A stretch of DNA of 64,000 bases, from the NCBI RefSeq assembly GCF_024449095.1, contig NZ_CP024627.1, positions 2,728,001 through 2,792,000 on the forward strand, in the 5' to 3' direction. Below the pieces are notes generated by a model. That model saw nothing but the letters and a program-made list of their open reading frames with translations, had not been told where the DNA came from and did not search any database. Position 1 is the stretch's first letter, and every line of letters begins with the position of its first letter. This DNA is from Vibrio coralliilyticus. Lineage in GTDB: Bacteria > Pseudomonadota > Gammaproteobacteria > Enterobacterales > Vibrionaceae. Positions 26,618-34,900 of the stretch are shown here, in pieces. Position numbers and translations under genes: made by a program.

Positions 26618-28554
26618 GGGTTCATCCCATTTTGCTCTTCAAGAAATATTAAGCCTAGAGCCTCATATCTTTGAAGTCGATTTTCCCAGTACGGGGTAAG
26701 CTCTCCTAGTTTAAATACCCGGTCACTAATTTCGCTGACTTTTTTACAGCCTTTTGGGGATTTCATCTTAATTTGATGAAGTATTTGTCGGACCCTAGCT
26801 GATAACAGTAAAAAAAGCTCATTAGCCTTATTTGCATCAGAAACGCCATTGAGCACGCCCGTTACAATGTAAAGCAGACTAAACAACTTATGGATATCGT
26901 CATCATCATCGGCATGGCAAATATAGTTAATACAAAAAAGACATCCATACTGCTTTCTACAATCCGGTTCAATAGGGGGAGACTCTATTGCAGACTGTGG
27001 GCGCTGAAAATCATCACAATGACCTGCAGCAATGGGGCGATGTTTGCAGTCTTGGTCCTTGTAAGCGTTCTGAACTACATGTCTTGATGCCTCATACGCA
27101 GCCTCCCAAAAACTTGAGAGTTCGTTTTGGGCTCTCTCTGGAGATACCATCATATAATGGCGCTCGTTAGTCTGTTCTGAGTGGTTTAAGACTTGAGCCA
27201 CTGTATGACGATCAACATCCGGTTGCTCATGTAAAAAAAGGCTTTTTGTTTTTCTAAACTGGCGAGATGTCAGCATTTCAAAATCTGAAGGCATGAATAT
27301 ACCGATTATCTTTTTTCGCTGAAAGCTCCTTATATTTGCTTCAGATACAGAAACAGGCTCCCAGTCTTTGACCTTCAATCCAAAAAACAATCGACTCTCT
27401 TTTTTTCCGTCCAGAACCCATTGTCTTAATTTCAAGTATTTTCTGAATAACGAAACGGCCCCAGCAGCAATATCATATTGCACGGTTTTTCCAGCTGCTC
27501 TAAGTTTAATAGCGCGATAACTTTTGTTTGTCAGCGACTTATCGAATTCTAATTTACCATTAAATTCTAACTGTGCTATTTCGCTTGCATATGCACCAGT
27601 CAACATCATAAACAACATCTGATAAGACTGCATAGCTGTACAGGCAAAGGCTCGACGACATTTCGCGCGAGGATCTAGGTTTGCTTGTGCAAGACGTTTA
27701 TTGGAGCGTTTTAAGTTCTCCCTAAGCTCGCTTTTTTTCTTATTTGGACGCTTATCAAAATACTCTTTTTCTGTTGCCATCCTACCCAATTGGTGGTTGT
27801 ACACATCGGTAGAGCGATTACAGTAGGGTGTAACTCTATGTGTAGCATATGGAAATATAAAGGTTGTATAGTCAGGCATTCTCAACTTAAAAGGGAGCTT
27901 CTTTTCATATATGAGAAAACTCGTCAACTCTTCAGCCAGAGACTTATAAATGTTGAAAGCATATTTTAGATCAGCACGTTTGCGAGGAGCCGTCACAGAA
28001 ACACTACCATTAAATTTCACTGTGTTGCCAACTATGTAATCACTTATCTGTTTTCCAAAATGAACCTGAATCAAAAAAGCAATGTCCACTTGTTTGATCT
28101 CAGCCTGCCTCGGTGTGATTTGATTGCTGGTAACCTGATGTTTAAGTTCTTTAGATATCTCTCTATACACTACTTCCGATTGCTCGGTGTCCTTCAAAAA
28201 TAATTCTGCAAAACCACGCTCTTCTATGTAGTTGAAAGCACCTCGTACTCTTCCTATAATGGCAACTACGGATTTCTCTTGATACCCTTTTGTGACGATA
28301 TAATCCATCAAAGAACGCAAAAAATTACGCCTATGTTTTATCAAAGACTCTTCTACAACAAGGTATGGATTTTGGTTTTGGCCATTTATGTATTTTCTCT
28401 TAGCGTAAGCAATTGCTCCCAAGTCCATAGGTAGCTTCTTCCCTCCGTTAGGTAAAGAAACTCTAAGTTGCTCCGGGTAAAGATATTCATTTTCTACTAG
28501 ATCACGTAAGGTAACGATTACTGTTTCTCGTACAACATAATTCGCGTCAGACAC
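26614..28554 (-). CDS. tfp: Tyrosine-recombinase-fold protein without catalytic residues (Tfp-like)
   Basis: About 646 residues from a GTG (28554) placed in the end of intA; further upstream in-frame starts lie inside intA and are unlikely. The fold is recognisable, but key residues are changed. The first Arg box reads MMLTGAYASEIAQL (Tyr in place of Arg), and the His-x-x-Arg box reads LTSRQFRKTK (no His). The final His and Tyr remain (LNHSEQTNERHYMM). This pattern is what distinguishes the Tfp protein of SE elements. The C-terminal region is rich in His/Cys pairs (CKHR, CRKQYGCLFCINYICHADDDDD), a likely metal site. The ribosome site is provided by the G-run just upstream of the GTG. Confidence 0.8.
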   Translation of the reverse strand: MSDANYVVRETVIVTLRDLVENEYLYPEQLRVSLPNGGKKLPMDLGAIAYAKRKYINGQNQNPYLVVEESLIKHRRNFLRSLMDYIVTKGYQEKSVVAIIGRVRGAFNYIEERGFAELFLKDTEQSEVVYREISKELKHQVTSNQITPRQAEIKQVDIAFLIQVHFGKQISDYIVGNTVKFNGSVSVTAPRKRADLKYAFNIYKSLAEELTSFLIYEKKLPFKLRMPDYTTFIFPYATHRVTPYCNRSTDVYNHQLGRMATEKEYFDKRPNKKKSELRENLKRSNKRLAQANLDPRAKCRRAFACTAMQSYQMLFMMLTGAYASEIAQLEFNGKLEFDKSLTNKSYRAIKLRAAGKTVQYDIAAGAVSLFRKYLKLRQWVLDGKKESRLFFGLKVKDWEPVSVSEANIRSFQRKKIIGIFMPSDFEMLTSRQFRKTKSLFLHEQPDVDRHTVAQVLNHSEQTNERHYMMVSPERAQNELSSFWEAAYEASRHVVQNAYKDQDCKHRPIAAGHCDDFQRPQSAIESPPIEPDCRKQYGCLFCINYICHADDDDDIHKLFSLLYIVTGVLNGVSDANKANELFLLLSARVRQILHQIKMKSPKGCKKVSEISDRVFKLGELTPYWENRLQRYEALGLIFLEEQNGMNP

Positions 28555-29995
28555 TCCCCCCCCCCCTTTCCATCCCATATAAATCAAATACCCTTTCTTC
28601 ATACTTTTGTTGAGCAGAAAGTCTATTGTCAATCCCATCAAATAACTTTAAGTAATGCTCAGTAGTGGCTCGTTCCGAATGATGTAATCGCTTTTGCACC
28701 ATAGAGATAATGTCTCCATCTGTAGCTAGTCCTTTTGCAACAAGAGGTTGAAGAAAACGATAATAACGAAGAGCGTAGGTTGCTCTTAACCAGTGAAATG
28801 TAAAATCATCTGGAAATACTTCATTAGAATAACTCTGCAACTTCTTTTTCATATAAGATGTATTACGTCCTTGAGGTCTACTCTTCTTTGTCTTATATCT
28901 TGGATCTGACTTAGCCATGTAATGAGGCTCACCCTCTGGAGAAAGGAAAAGGTACATATCCTCTCCACATAGCACGTCACCATTCTTCGATAAAAACTTA
29001 TTGCGCCGTTCTCTAGCTTTTTTACACTTTGCATATGTACAAATTTGTGCTGCTAATGACGCAGGGAAGTATAGAGTTTGTGGTTTATTAAATTTCGTAT
29101 CAATGCCAGTACCTGGACCAGCTTTAAGCATGTACGTTTTATCTGGTAAGAGCTTGTCAGAAGAAAATGCGTCCAAATGTTTCATTCGCATGGTAAGAAT
29201 AGTTTGTTTACGTGAACCTGTATGCAACGCTATATAGTGTATAAGGCGTTCATCAACCGAAAATACTTTGGTTTGTAAAACCCTCAGCATGTCTTCCAGT
29301 TCTGCATCACGCAAAGGTCGAAGATCTTCGCCATACTCCCTAACACAACCAATAGGAACTGGGCTAGCTTGCCTGCTGATCGCTAAGCTCTGGTGACGCT
29401 TCTCAACGTTAACCCCATAACTTCTTCCATGCGAATTCTTAAAGAACAATCGTACAGACTCAACGGTGTCAACTCTTTCAAGATCTATCGTTGAGTTTGG
29501 TTGTATAGAAAGATATTTGTAATAGTCATAAACGACCTTTGTTCTTTTATTCAGGCTAGCTCTGGCCAAAGCTCCGTTATCTACGTGCTGTAACAATTCA
29601 AAAAAATATTTATACGTAGGTCTTTGGGGCTTACGACCTACAAAATTCGTATGATCAATATTGTGATGCTCGCAGAATATCTTGTAATCGAGCAGCATAC
29701 TTGCTCTTTGTCGTAGAGCATCAGAGACGGTATAGCCCTTACTGTTTTCTCTAGCTGCGGAGAATAAAAAGACATTAGCTTCGTCCCAAGGAGAGCCGTC
29801 TAGATTTAACAGAAAGGGGAATAAATAAATGTCATGCCTTTCATCGAAAGCCAAGTTGGGTGTCACAAAATATGACTCTCGATCTTCACACGACTTCAAT
29901 ATCGATTGCTTACTGATTGGAGTAGAGCTTATTTCCGCATAAGTGTTTCCTACATGACGAATAAGCACAATCCTCTCATTTTTGGACAGCTCCAT
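28547..29995 (-). CDS. intA: Tyrosine recombinase, IntA-like
   Basis: 482 residues with the full catalytic set: Arg in HTGSRKQTIL, His-x-x-Arg in HWLRATYALRYY, then HHSERATTEHYL with His and the nucleophile Tyr. It is the first gene of the four-gene operon and starts about 60 bp inside the right end of the element, with ribosome site AGGAGG just before the ATG. The last codons (MERGGGSV) are written by a run of eleven G residues that is also read, in another frame, just before the tfp start. IntA and IntB together mediate excision and integration in SE elements; the order and the absence of phage genes argue against a prophage integrase. Confidence 0.88.
   Translation of the reverse strand: MELSKNERIVLIRHVGNTYAEISSTPISKQSILKSCEDRESYFVTPNLAFDERHDIYLFPFLLNLDGSPWDEANVFLFSAARENSKGYTVSDALRQRASMLLDYKIFCEHHNIDHTNFVGRKPQRPTYKYFFELLQHVDNGALARASLNKRTKVVYDYYKYLSIQPNSTIDLERVDTVESVRLFFKNSHGRSYGVNVEKRHQSLAISRQASPVPIGCVREYGEDLRPLRDAELEDMLRVLQTKVFSVDERLIHYIALHTGSRKQTILTMRMKHLDAFSSDKLLPDKTYMLKAGPGTGIDTKFNKPQTLYFPASLAAQICTYAKCKKARERRNKFLSKNGDVLCGEDMYLFLSPEGEPHYMAKSDPRYKTKKSRPQGRNTSYMKKKLQSYSNEVFPDDFTFHWLRATYALRYYRFLQPLVAKGLATDGDIISMVQKRLHHSERATTEHYLKLFDGIDNRLSAQQKYEERVFDLYGMERGGGSV
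28556..28566 (-). repeat. G11 homopolymer at the intA/tfp overlap
   Basis: The minus strand reads GAAA, eleven G, AGTGTCTGA. In the intA frame it encodes Gly-Gly-Gly before the stop; in the tfp frame the GTG start follows directly. Losing one G, or gaining two, would fuse intA in frame with tfp. Long G-runs are slippage-prone in replication and transcription. Confidence 0.85.
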
Positions 29996-30026
29996 GGGAC
30001 AACCTCCTAAGTGCGAACAATCAAAG

Positions 30027-30061
30027 TGTCAATCCTCATACATCATACATGCACTGTCAAT
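30027..30061 (-). repeat. ATTGACA boxes at the right end of the element
   Basis: TGTCAAT on the plus strand (ATTGACA on the minus) at 30027-30033 and 30055-30061, 28 bp apart, between the intA start and the hrpB junction. They are inverted relative to the ATTGACA cluster at the left end (2065-2186), consistent with end recognition sites of one element. Confidence 0.55.
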
Positions 30062-32471
30062 CTGGAAGATCCCAACTATGCTTGGGATAACGCCCTTTCA
30101 TTTCTTTTTGCACCTCTTTGTAAGCCCCAGCCCAGAAACTGGCTAAATCGCGTGTCACTTGCAGTGGCCTTTGCGCTGGAGAAAGCAGCTCCATAACCAG
30201 TGTTTTTCGGCCATCAGCAATATGAGGCGACGTTTGCTCACCAAACATTTCCTGCATGCGAACAGAAAGTACCGGCTCTTGGCCTTGTTGATAGCGTATC
30301 TTCTTTTTTGACCCAGTGGGCACAACATAGTGTGTCGGTAACCATTGTTCAATTTCTTGATTGAGTGGCCAAGCGATATAAGCCTGTAATGCTGGCTCCA
30401 AGTCCACTTTTGCTAATGCTTTCAGTGAGGTCACTCCGACAAGATAAGGCGCCAGCCACTGCTCTAAATTATCCAGTAACTCAACGTCCGACACTCCCGG
30501 CCATTGCTGCTCTGGCAACCACTCTGCCGCACATCGAATGCGTTCGAGGGTTTCTTTACTTTTTTCCGACCAGTTTAATGCATCGAGTCCTTTGCGGCGG
30601 ACATAGTTGAGTAAAGCTTGAGTCATTTTTTGCTTATCTGGCTCTGGAAGTGAGCGACGACTAATGACCAAGCGACCAATTGTTCTATGTTGCTCAGCAA
30701 TCAGTCGACCTTTATTTTCATCCCAATCTACATTCTCTTTGTCATCAATCAGGGAAGAAAGCCACGATTCGACAGCCAATAAATCCAACTCTACTGCAGA
30801 GAATACTTTGGAAGCCTCAGAGTGACTGCGCATGAGCTCAATCGCGACTATGTATTCCGAGGTGGACAATCGTTCATCATCCGCCATTTCAGCCCCGTGA
30901 CCATTAGCCAAAAGAAATTTACCTGCCTGCCCAGTTCTTAATTGCCCAATACGGTCAGGGAATGCGATAGCCAGAGCTGCCGTAACCAAAGCCTCATCAA
31001 CAGACGCCAGAGAAAAGTTGACAGACAACTTGCGCGCCAATGTTTGCGCCCGTTGGAAAACCATTTTTTGTTTGCTGTGCTGGCCGCGCTTCAAGCGGTC
31101 AATGCTCTGCAGAAAGTCCAAAATATGACGCTCAGGTTCTTCTAATAAAGCGGCAACAGCCGCCGCAGTATTAGCCCAATCTTGCTGTGCTGAATGCGTC
31201 AGCATAGCTGCGATGCGTGGCTCAACACTAAGCTCGCTCGCTAACCGACCTCGTTCCGTTAACTTATGATTGGTATCCAATAATCCCAGCTTGTGTAAAA
31301 GAGAACGAGATTGGCTCAAACCGCTCACAGGCGGTTCATCGAGCCAGTTTAGTTCAGCCGCATCTACCGTTCCCCACAGAGCAAGTTCAAGACTTAAAGC
31401 GGCAAGGTCAGAGTGCAAGATTTCGGCTTGAGGCACTTCAGGCTGCTGATTTAACTGACCTTCACTGTATAAGCGTAAACAAATACCGGGCTCAACTCGC
31501 CCTGCACGTCCAGCCCGCTGTTCCGCAGACGACTGTGCGATCCGAACTTGCTCAAGCCTAGTAATACCGCTTTTAATGTCAAACTTTGCGGTTCGCTCCA
31601 ACCCTGCATCAACCACCAATCGAATACCTTCAATGGTCAGCGAAGTTTCAGCAATATTCGTCGCTAACACCACTTTACGCTTACCTGAAGCTGCAGGCTG
31701 AATCGCGGCTTGCTGCTGAGTGAAACCCAACTGCCCGTACAAAGGGCACACCTCTACCTCATCTGGCAATGCAGTCAGCCGCTCTTCAATGCGCTTGATT
31801 GCCGCCACACCGGGGAGAAACGCCAACAACGACCCTGACTCTGAATGGAGCAACATACTGATATGTTTGACCATTGCATCTTCAAATCGCTCATTGGGAC
31901 GTAACGGGTGGTATCTGTACTCAACCGGAAAACTGCGCCCTTGCGACTCAATGTAGCTCGCTTCCGGCATCAATCGGCCCAATGCTCGCTCATCCAATGT
32001 CGCAGACATAACGACTAACTTAAGATCCTCTCTTAAGGCTTCTTGAATTTCCAAGCTAAACGCGAGCGCGGTATCAGCATGAATGCTGCGCTCATGAAAC
32101 TCATCAAAAATCAGTAGAGAGACACCATTGAGTTCTGGATCAGATTGAATCATTCGGGTCATGATGCCCTCGGTCACGATCTCAAGTTTTGTCTCAGGGC
32201 TGACTTTAGTTTCTCCACGAACTCGATAGCCAACCTGCTGACCTACACTCTCTCCTAATTGCTGGGCTAAGTAACGGGCAATATTACGCGCCGCTAGTCG
32301 CCTAGGCTCAAGCATAATAATTTTGCCTTCGACCACATTATTGCGTAGTAGTTGTAAGGGAAAGTATGTCGATTTACCGGCACCGGGCGCCGCTTTAAGG
32401 ATGACTTGAGTGCTTTCGCGTACAGCCGAGAGCAACTCAGGCATCACGCTCTCGATAGGCAGCTGTGACAA
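30057..32471 (-). CDS. hrpB: ATP-dependent RNA helicase HrpB, C-terminus replaced by the insertion
   Basis: A DEAH-box helicase of the HrpA/HrpB group. Walker A AAPGAGKST, the DEFH box, SATLD, the helicase C-terminal domain and the HrpB-specific C-terminal region are all present; 804 residues. The start chosen is TTG at 32471 (LSQLPIESVMPELL, matching the family start) with AAGG 8 bp upstream. An upstream ATG would overlap the divergent sfsA gene. At the 3' end the family sequence is followed as far as KGRYPKHSW, after which DLPD and a stop are supplied by the element. The missing tail is the fragment at 1970-2032. The conserved domains are untouched, so activity is probably retained. Originally the gene was in an operon with mrcB. 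Confidence 0.95.
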   Translation of the reverse strand: MSQLPIESVMPELLSAVRESTQVILKAAPGAGKSTYFPLQLLRNNVVEGKIIMLEPRRLAARNIARYLAQQLGESVGQQVGYRVRGETKVSPETKLEIVTEGIMTRMIQSDPELNGVSLLIFDEFHERSIHADTALAFSLEIQEALREDLKLVVMSATLDERALGRLMPEASYIESQGRSFPVEYRYHPLRPNERFEDAMVKHISMLLHSESGSLLAFLPGVAAIKRIEERLTALPDEVEVCPLYGQLGFTQQQAAIQPAASGKRKVVLATNIAETSLTIEGIRLVVDAGLERTAKFDIKSGITRLEQVRIAQSSAEQRAGRAGRVEPGICLRLYSEGQLNQQPEVPQAEILHSDLAALSLELALWGTVDAAELNWLDEPPVSGLSQSRSLLHKLGLLDTNHKLTERGRLASELSVEPRIAAMLTHSAQQDWANTAAAVAALLEEPERHILDFLQSIDRLKRGQHSKQKMVFQRAQTLARKLSVNFSLASVDEALVTAALAIAFPDRIGQLRTGQAGKFLLANGHGAEMADDERLSTSEYIVAIELMRSHSEASKVFSAVELDLLAVESWLSSLIDDKENVDWDENKGRLIAEQHRTIGRLVISRRSLPEPDKQKMTQALLNYVRRKGLDALNWSEKSKETLERIRCAAEWLPEQQWPGVSDVELLDNLEQWLAPYLVGVTSLKALAKVDLEPALQAYIAWPLNQEIEQWLPTHYVVPTGSKKKIRYQQGQEPVLSVRMQEMFGEQTSPHIADGRKTLVMELLSPAQRPLQVTRDLASFWAGAYKEVQKEMKGRYPKHSWDLPD

Positions 32472-32525
32472 TGGAAAAACCTTATGGTGTAATAATGTGA
32501 ATATTGTACATAAATCCAGTCCCAA

Positions 32526-33239
32526 ATGAAGTTTGATCCCCAACTTGAATCAGCCATCTTAATTAAACGCTACAAACGCTTTTTGGCAGACATTACCCTA
32601 CCCGACGGCAGCGAACGTACTATTCATTGTGCCAATACCGGAGCGATGACCGGCTGCGCTACTGTAGGCAACACCGTTTGGTACTCAACGTCAGACAACC
32701 CAAAACGTAAATACCCCAATAGCTGGGAACTGACACAGACAACGCTTGGGCACCGTATATGCATTAATACTGCAAGAGCCAATCAATTGGCAGTGGAAGC
32801 GATAGAATCAGGTGTCATTAGTGAGTTGCAAGGCTATGAACAGTTAAAGACAGAGGTCAAATACGGCAATGAAAATAGTCGGATTGATATCTTGCTCAAG
32901 TCACAACATCAACCAACGTGCTATATAGAGGTAAAAAGCGTGACGTTGCTTGATGAAGAACGGCACGGGCAGGGCTACTTTCCCGATACGGTGACCACAC
33001 GTGGTCAAAAGCATCTGAGAGAGCTCACAGAAATGGCACAAAATGGAAGCAGAGCGGTACTTTTATTCACTGTTTTACATTCAGGGATTGAAAAAGTCTC
33101 TCCGGCACACCATATAGACGCAAATTATTCACAATTGTTGAAAAACGCACAAGACCAAGGAGTTGAAGTTCTGTGCTATAAAGCAGAACTTTCAAACACT
33201 GAGATAAAACTGGTGGAGCGCATCAATTTCACCTATTGA
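32526..33239 (+). CDS. sfsA: SfsA (sugar fermentation stimulation protein, nuclease-fold)
   Basis: 237 residues, full length for the family. N-terminal OB-like part with [10 protein letters not shown], then the PD-(D/E)xK-like nuclease core with NSRIDILL (Asp), YIEVKSVTL (Glu/Lys). SfsA affects maltose metabolism genes in E. coli, and its family has the fold of restriction endonucleases; the true biochemical role remains uncertain. It is divergent from hrpB, with only about 50 bp between the two starts, and is followed by dksA as in other gammaproteobacteria. Confidence 0.96.
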   Translation: MKFDPQLESAILIKRYKRFLADITLPDGSERTIHCANTGAMTGCATVGNTVWYSTSDNPKRKYPNSWELTQTTLGHRICINTARANQLAVEAIESGVISELQGYEQLKTEVKYGNENSRIDILLKSQHQPTCYIEVKSVTLLDEERHGQGYFPDTVTTRGQKHLRELTEMAQNGSRAVLLFTVLHSGIEKVSPAHHIDANYSQLLKNAQDQGVEVLCYKAELSNTEIKLVERINFTY

Positions 33240-33378
33240 GAGAAAAAATGATGTCACCTTCACATTGACAACAACTTTACTCTCTAGAGTTTGCCTCAAA
33301 TTGTTCTTTTTGCTATAGATACCCGCCTTAAAATCTAACTGCGAGCGCAGTTGACTAGGTGTTAGTAGGAGATGCTGC

Positions 33379-33825
33379 ATGCCAGAATCGAAGAAAAAAG
33401 CGCTAGGCATCCTAGCCATTGCAGGGGTTGAGCCATACACAGAAAAAGCTGGTGAAGAGTACATGTCACCAGAGCAACTGGCTCATTTCACAAAAATTTT
33501 GACCGCATGGCGCAACCAGCTCAGGGAAGAAGTTGACCGCACCGTGCACCACATGCAGGATGAAGCGGCAAATTTCCCAGATCCAGTTGACCGTGCTTCT
33601 CAAGAAGAAGAATTCAGCCTTGAGCTTCGTAACCGTGATCGCGAGCGTCGCCTAATCAAGAAGATTGAGAAAACGCTTAACAAGATCGAAGAAGATGAAT
33701 TTGGCTTCTGTGACTCTTGTGGCATTGAAATCGGTATTCGTCGCCTTGAGGCACGTCCGACAGCTGACCTGTGTATTGATTGTAAGACACTGGCAGAAAT
33801 CAAAGAAAAGCAGATGCAAGGCTAG
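33379..33825 (+). CDS. dksA: RNA polymerase-binding transcription factor DksA
   Basis: 148 residues. It binds in the secondary channel of RNA polymerase and, with ppGpp, represses rRNA and activates amino-acid promoters. The coiled-coil tip carries the two acidic residues in DPVDRAS. The C4 zinc finger is [11 protein letters not shown] ... CIDCK. Length and motifs match canonical DksA. An intrinsic terminator follows, separating it from gluQ. The upstream gap of about 140 bp after sfsA allows its own promoter. Confidence 0.98.
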   Translation: MPESKKKALGILAIAGVEPYTEKAGEEYMSPEQLAHFTKILTAWRNQLREEVDRTVHHMQDEAANFPDPVDRASQEEEFSLELRNRDRERRLIKKIEKTLNKIEEDEFGFCDSCGIEIGIRRLEARPTADLCIDCKTLAEIKEKQMQG

Positions 33826-33851
33826 CATGCGCTTTTAATCATTAAGGTAAG

Positions 33852-33874
33852 AGGGAGCATAAGCTCCCTTTTTG
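33852..33874 (+). terminator. Intrinsic terminator of dksA
   Basis: AGGGAGC, loop ATAA, GCTCCCT followed by TTTT. It lies 27 bp after the dksA stop. Confidence 0.85.
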
Positions 33875-33895
33875 ATTTTGATACGACAGGAAATG

Positions 33896-34786
33896 ATGAG
33901 TTATATAGGCCGTTTTGCCCCTTCTCCCTCTGGCCCATTGCATTTTGGTTCTTTGGTTGCCGCTTTGGGCAGTTATTTTCAGGCAAAATCTCAACAGGGA
34001 CAGTGGTTAGTCCGAATAGAAGATCTTGACCCACCAAGAGAAATGCCCGGTGCGTCAGATTTGATCTTGCGGACATTAGAAGCCTATCAACTCCACTGGG
34101 ACCAAGAAGTCGTCTTCCAAAGTCAACGCCACGACTTATATCAAGGCCAAATTGAGCAATGGTTAGACTCACAGCAAGCCTATTATTGCCAATGCACCCG
34201 TAAGCAAATCAAAGCTCTGGGCGGTTTTTATAATGGCGCGTGTCGTCACCTTGCCCTCAACAATCCTAAAGATTGTGCTGTGCGTTTAACCATGACACAT
34301 CCTGTTTATGATTTTGATGACCAAAAGCACGGTAAATTGAGTATTCCTAAACCCTTAGCAGATGAAGATTTTATTATAAAACGTCGGGATGGATTATTTG
34401 CTTACAACCTTGCAGTAGTATTGGATGATATTGACCAAGGCATCACAGAGGTGGTTCGCGGCGCAGACCTGATTGAGCCGACAGGCCGCCAAATCAGTAT
34501 GTATAAGATGTTAGGTAAGACACCTGTCCGTTACCTTCATCTGCCACTGGCATTGGATGAGAATGGTCATAAGTTATCCAAGCAAAACCATGCTCCAGCT
34601 ATCGACAACAGCCAGCCTCAGCCAGCTCTTATCGAAGCAATGCACTTTTTAGGTTTTGATATACATAAAGAAATTACACAGGCTAGTGTGGCAGAAATCA
34701 TTGAGTGGGGCGTCTCAAACTGGCGAATTGACCAGCTACCAGAATCAACAGAGCTCACACCAAGATTCTCAAACCGCTCACTGTAA
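33896..34786 (+). CDS. gluQ: Glutamyl-Q tRNA(Asp) synthetase
   Basis: Attaches glutamate to queuosine 34 of tRNA(Asp). About 296 residues, a paralogue of glutamyl-tRNA synthetase lacking the anticodon-binding domain. Signature start RFAPSPSGPLHFGSL (the HIGH-like motif), zinc ligands in YYCQCTRKQ and GACRH, and the KMSKS-like HKLSKQN. Two adjacent ATGs compete; the second (33896) has the better distance to AGGA and gives MSYIGRFAPSP, the usual family start. Downstream is pcnB, as in E. coli and other vibrios. Confidence 0.96.
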   Translation: MSYIGRFAPSPSGPLHFGSLVAALGSYFQAKSQQGQWLVRIEDLDPPREMPGASDLILRTLEAYQLHWDQEVVFQSQRHDLYQGQIEQWLDSQQAYYCQCTRKQIKALGGFYNGACRHLALNNPKDCAVRLTMTHPVYDFDDQKHGKLSIPKPLADEDFIIKRRDGLFAYNLAVVLDDIDQGITEVVRGADLIEPTGRQISMYKMLGKTPVRYLHLPLALDENGHKLSKQNHAPAIDNSQPQPALIEAMHFLGFDIHKEITQASVAEIIEWGVSNWRIDQLPESTELTPRFSNRSL

Positions 34787-34900
34787 GCTATTATTAGCCG
34801 CAAATTCGCCCCAAGGGCATAAACGGAATCATAAGCTAGTCCTAACTAGGCACACTCAACCGCTGTTCACGCCAAGCGGAATCAGCGTAACGAGTCATTA

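Larger units (their letters stand above)
2033..30071. mobile_element. About 28 kb integrative element of the SE (strand-biased circularizing element) type, inserted in the 3' end of hrpB
   Basis: Limits are set by where hrpB is interrupted: the Trp TGG codon is present at both junctions (2030-2032 and 30072-30074) and everything between is foreign. At the right end is an outward-edge recombinase operon (intA-tfp-intB-srap order) reading into the element. ATTGACA boxes lie near both ends in opposite orientation. No tRNA gene or conjugation gene is seen, which fits the SE class (known from Vibrio as Tn6283-like elements; recalled from memory, not searched). Cargo is a mixture of metabolic, envelope and redox genes plus many insertion sequences. 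The exact crossover could lie a few bases to either side, because the uninterrupted hrpB is not in hand. That it is one insertion event, rather than several nested ones, is inference. Confidence 0.8.

Noticed and set aside
24090..29995. A RIT (recombinase-in-trio) or Tn554 element as the explanation for the three recombinase genes
   Set aside because: RIT proteins are about 300-450 aa, each typically with active residues; here the members are 482/646/704 aa, the middle one lacks catalytic residues, and a fourth small gene follows. Tn554 is the nearest alternative but its TnpA and TnpB are both active. The SE module fits best.
2033..30071. Prophage or integrative conjugative element
   Set aside because: No capsid, terminase, lysis, relaxase or type IV secretion genes are present, and the insertion is in a protein gene rather than at a tRNA.
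30141..32000. Plus-strand frames inside hrpB
   Set aside because: Antisense shadows of an intact helicase gene.
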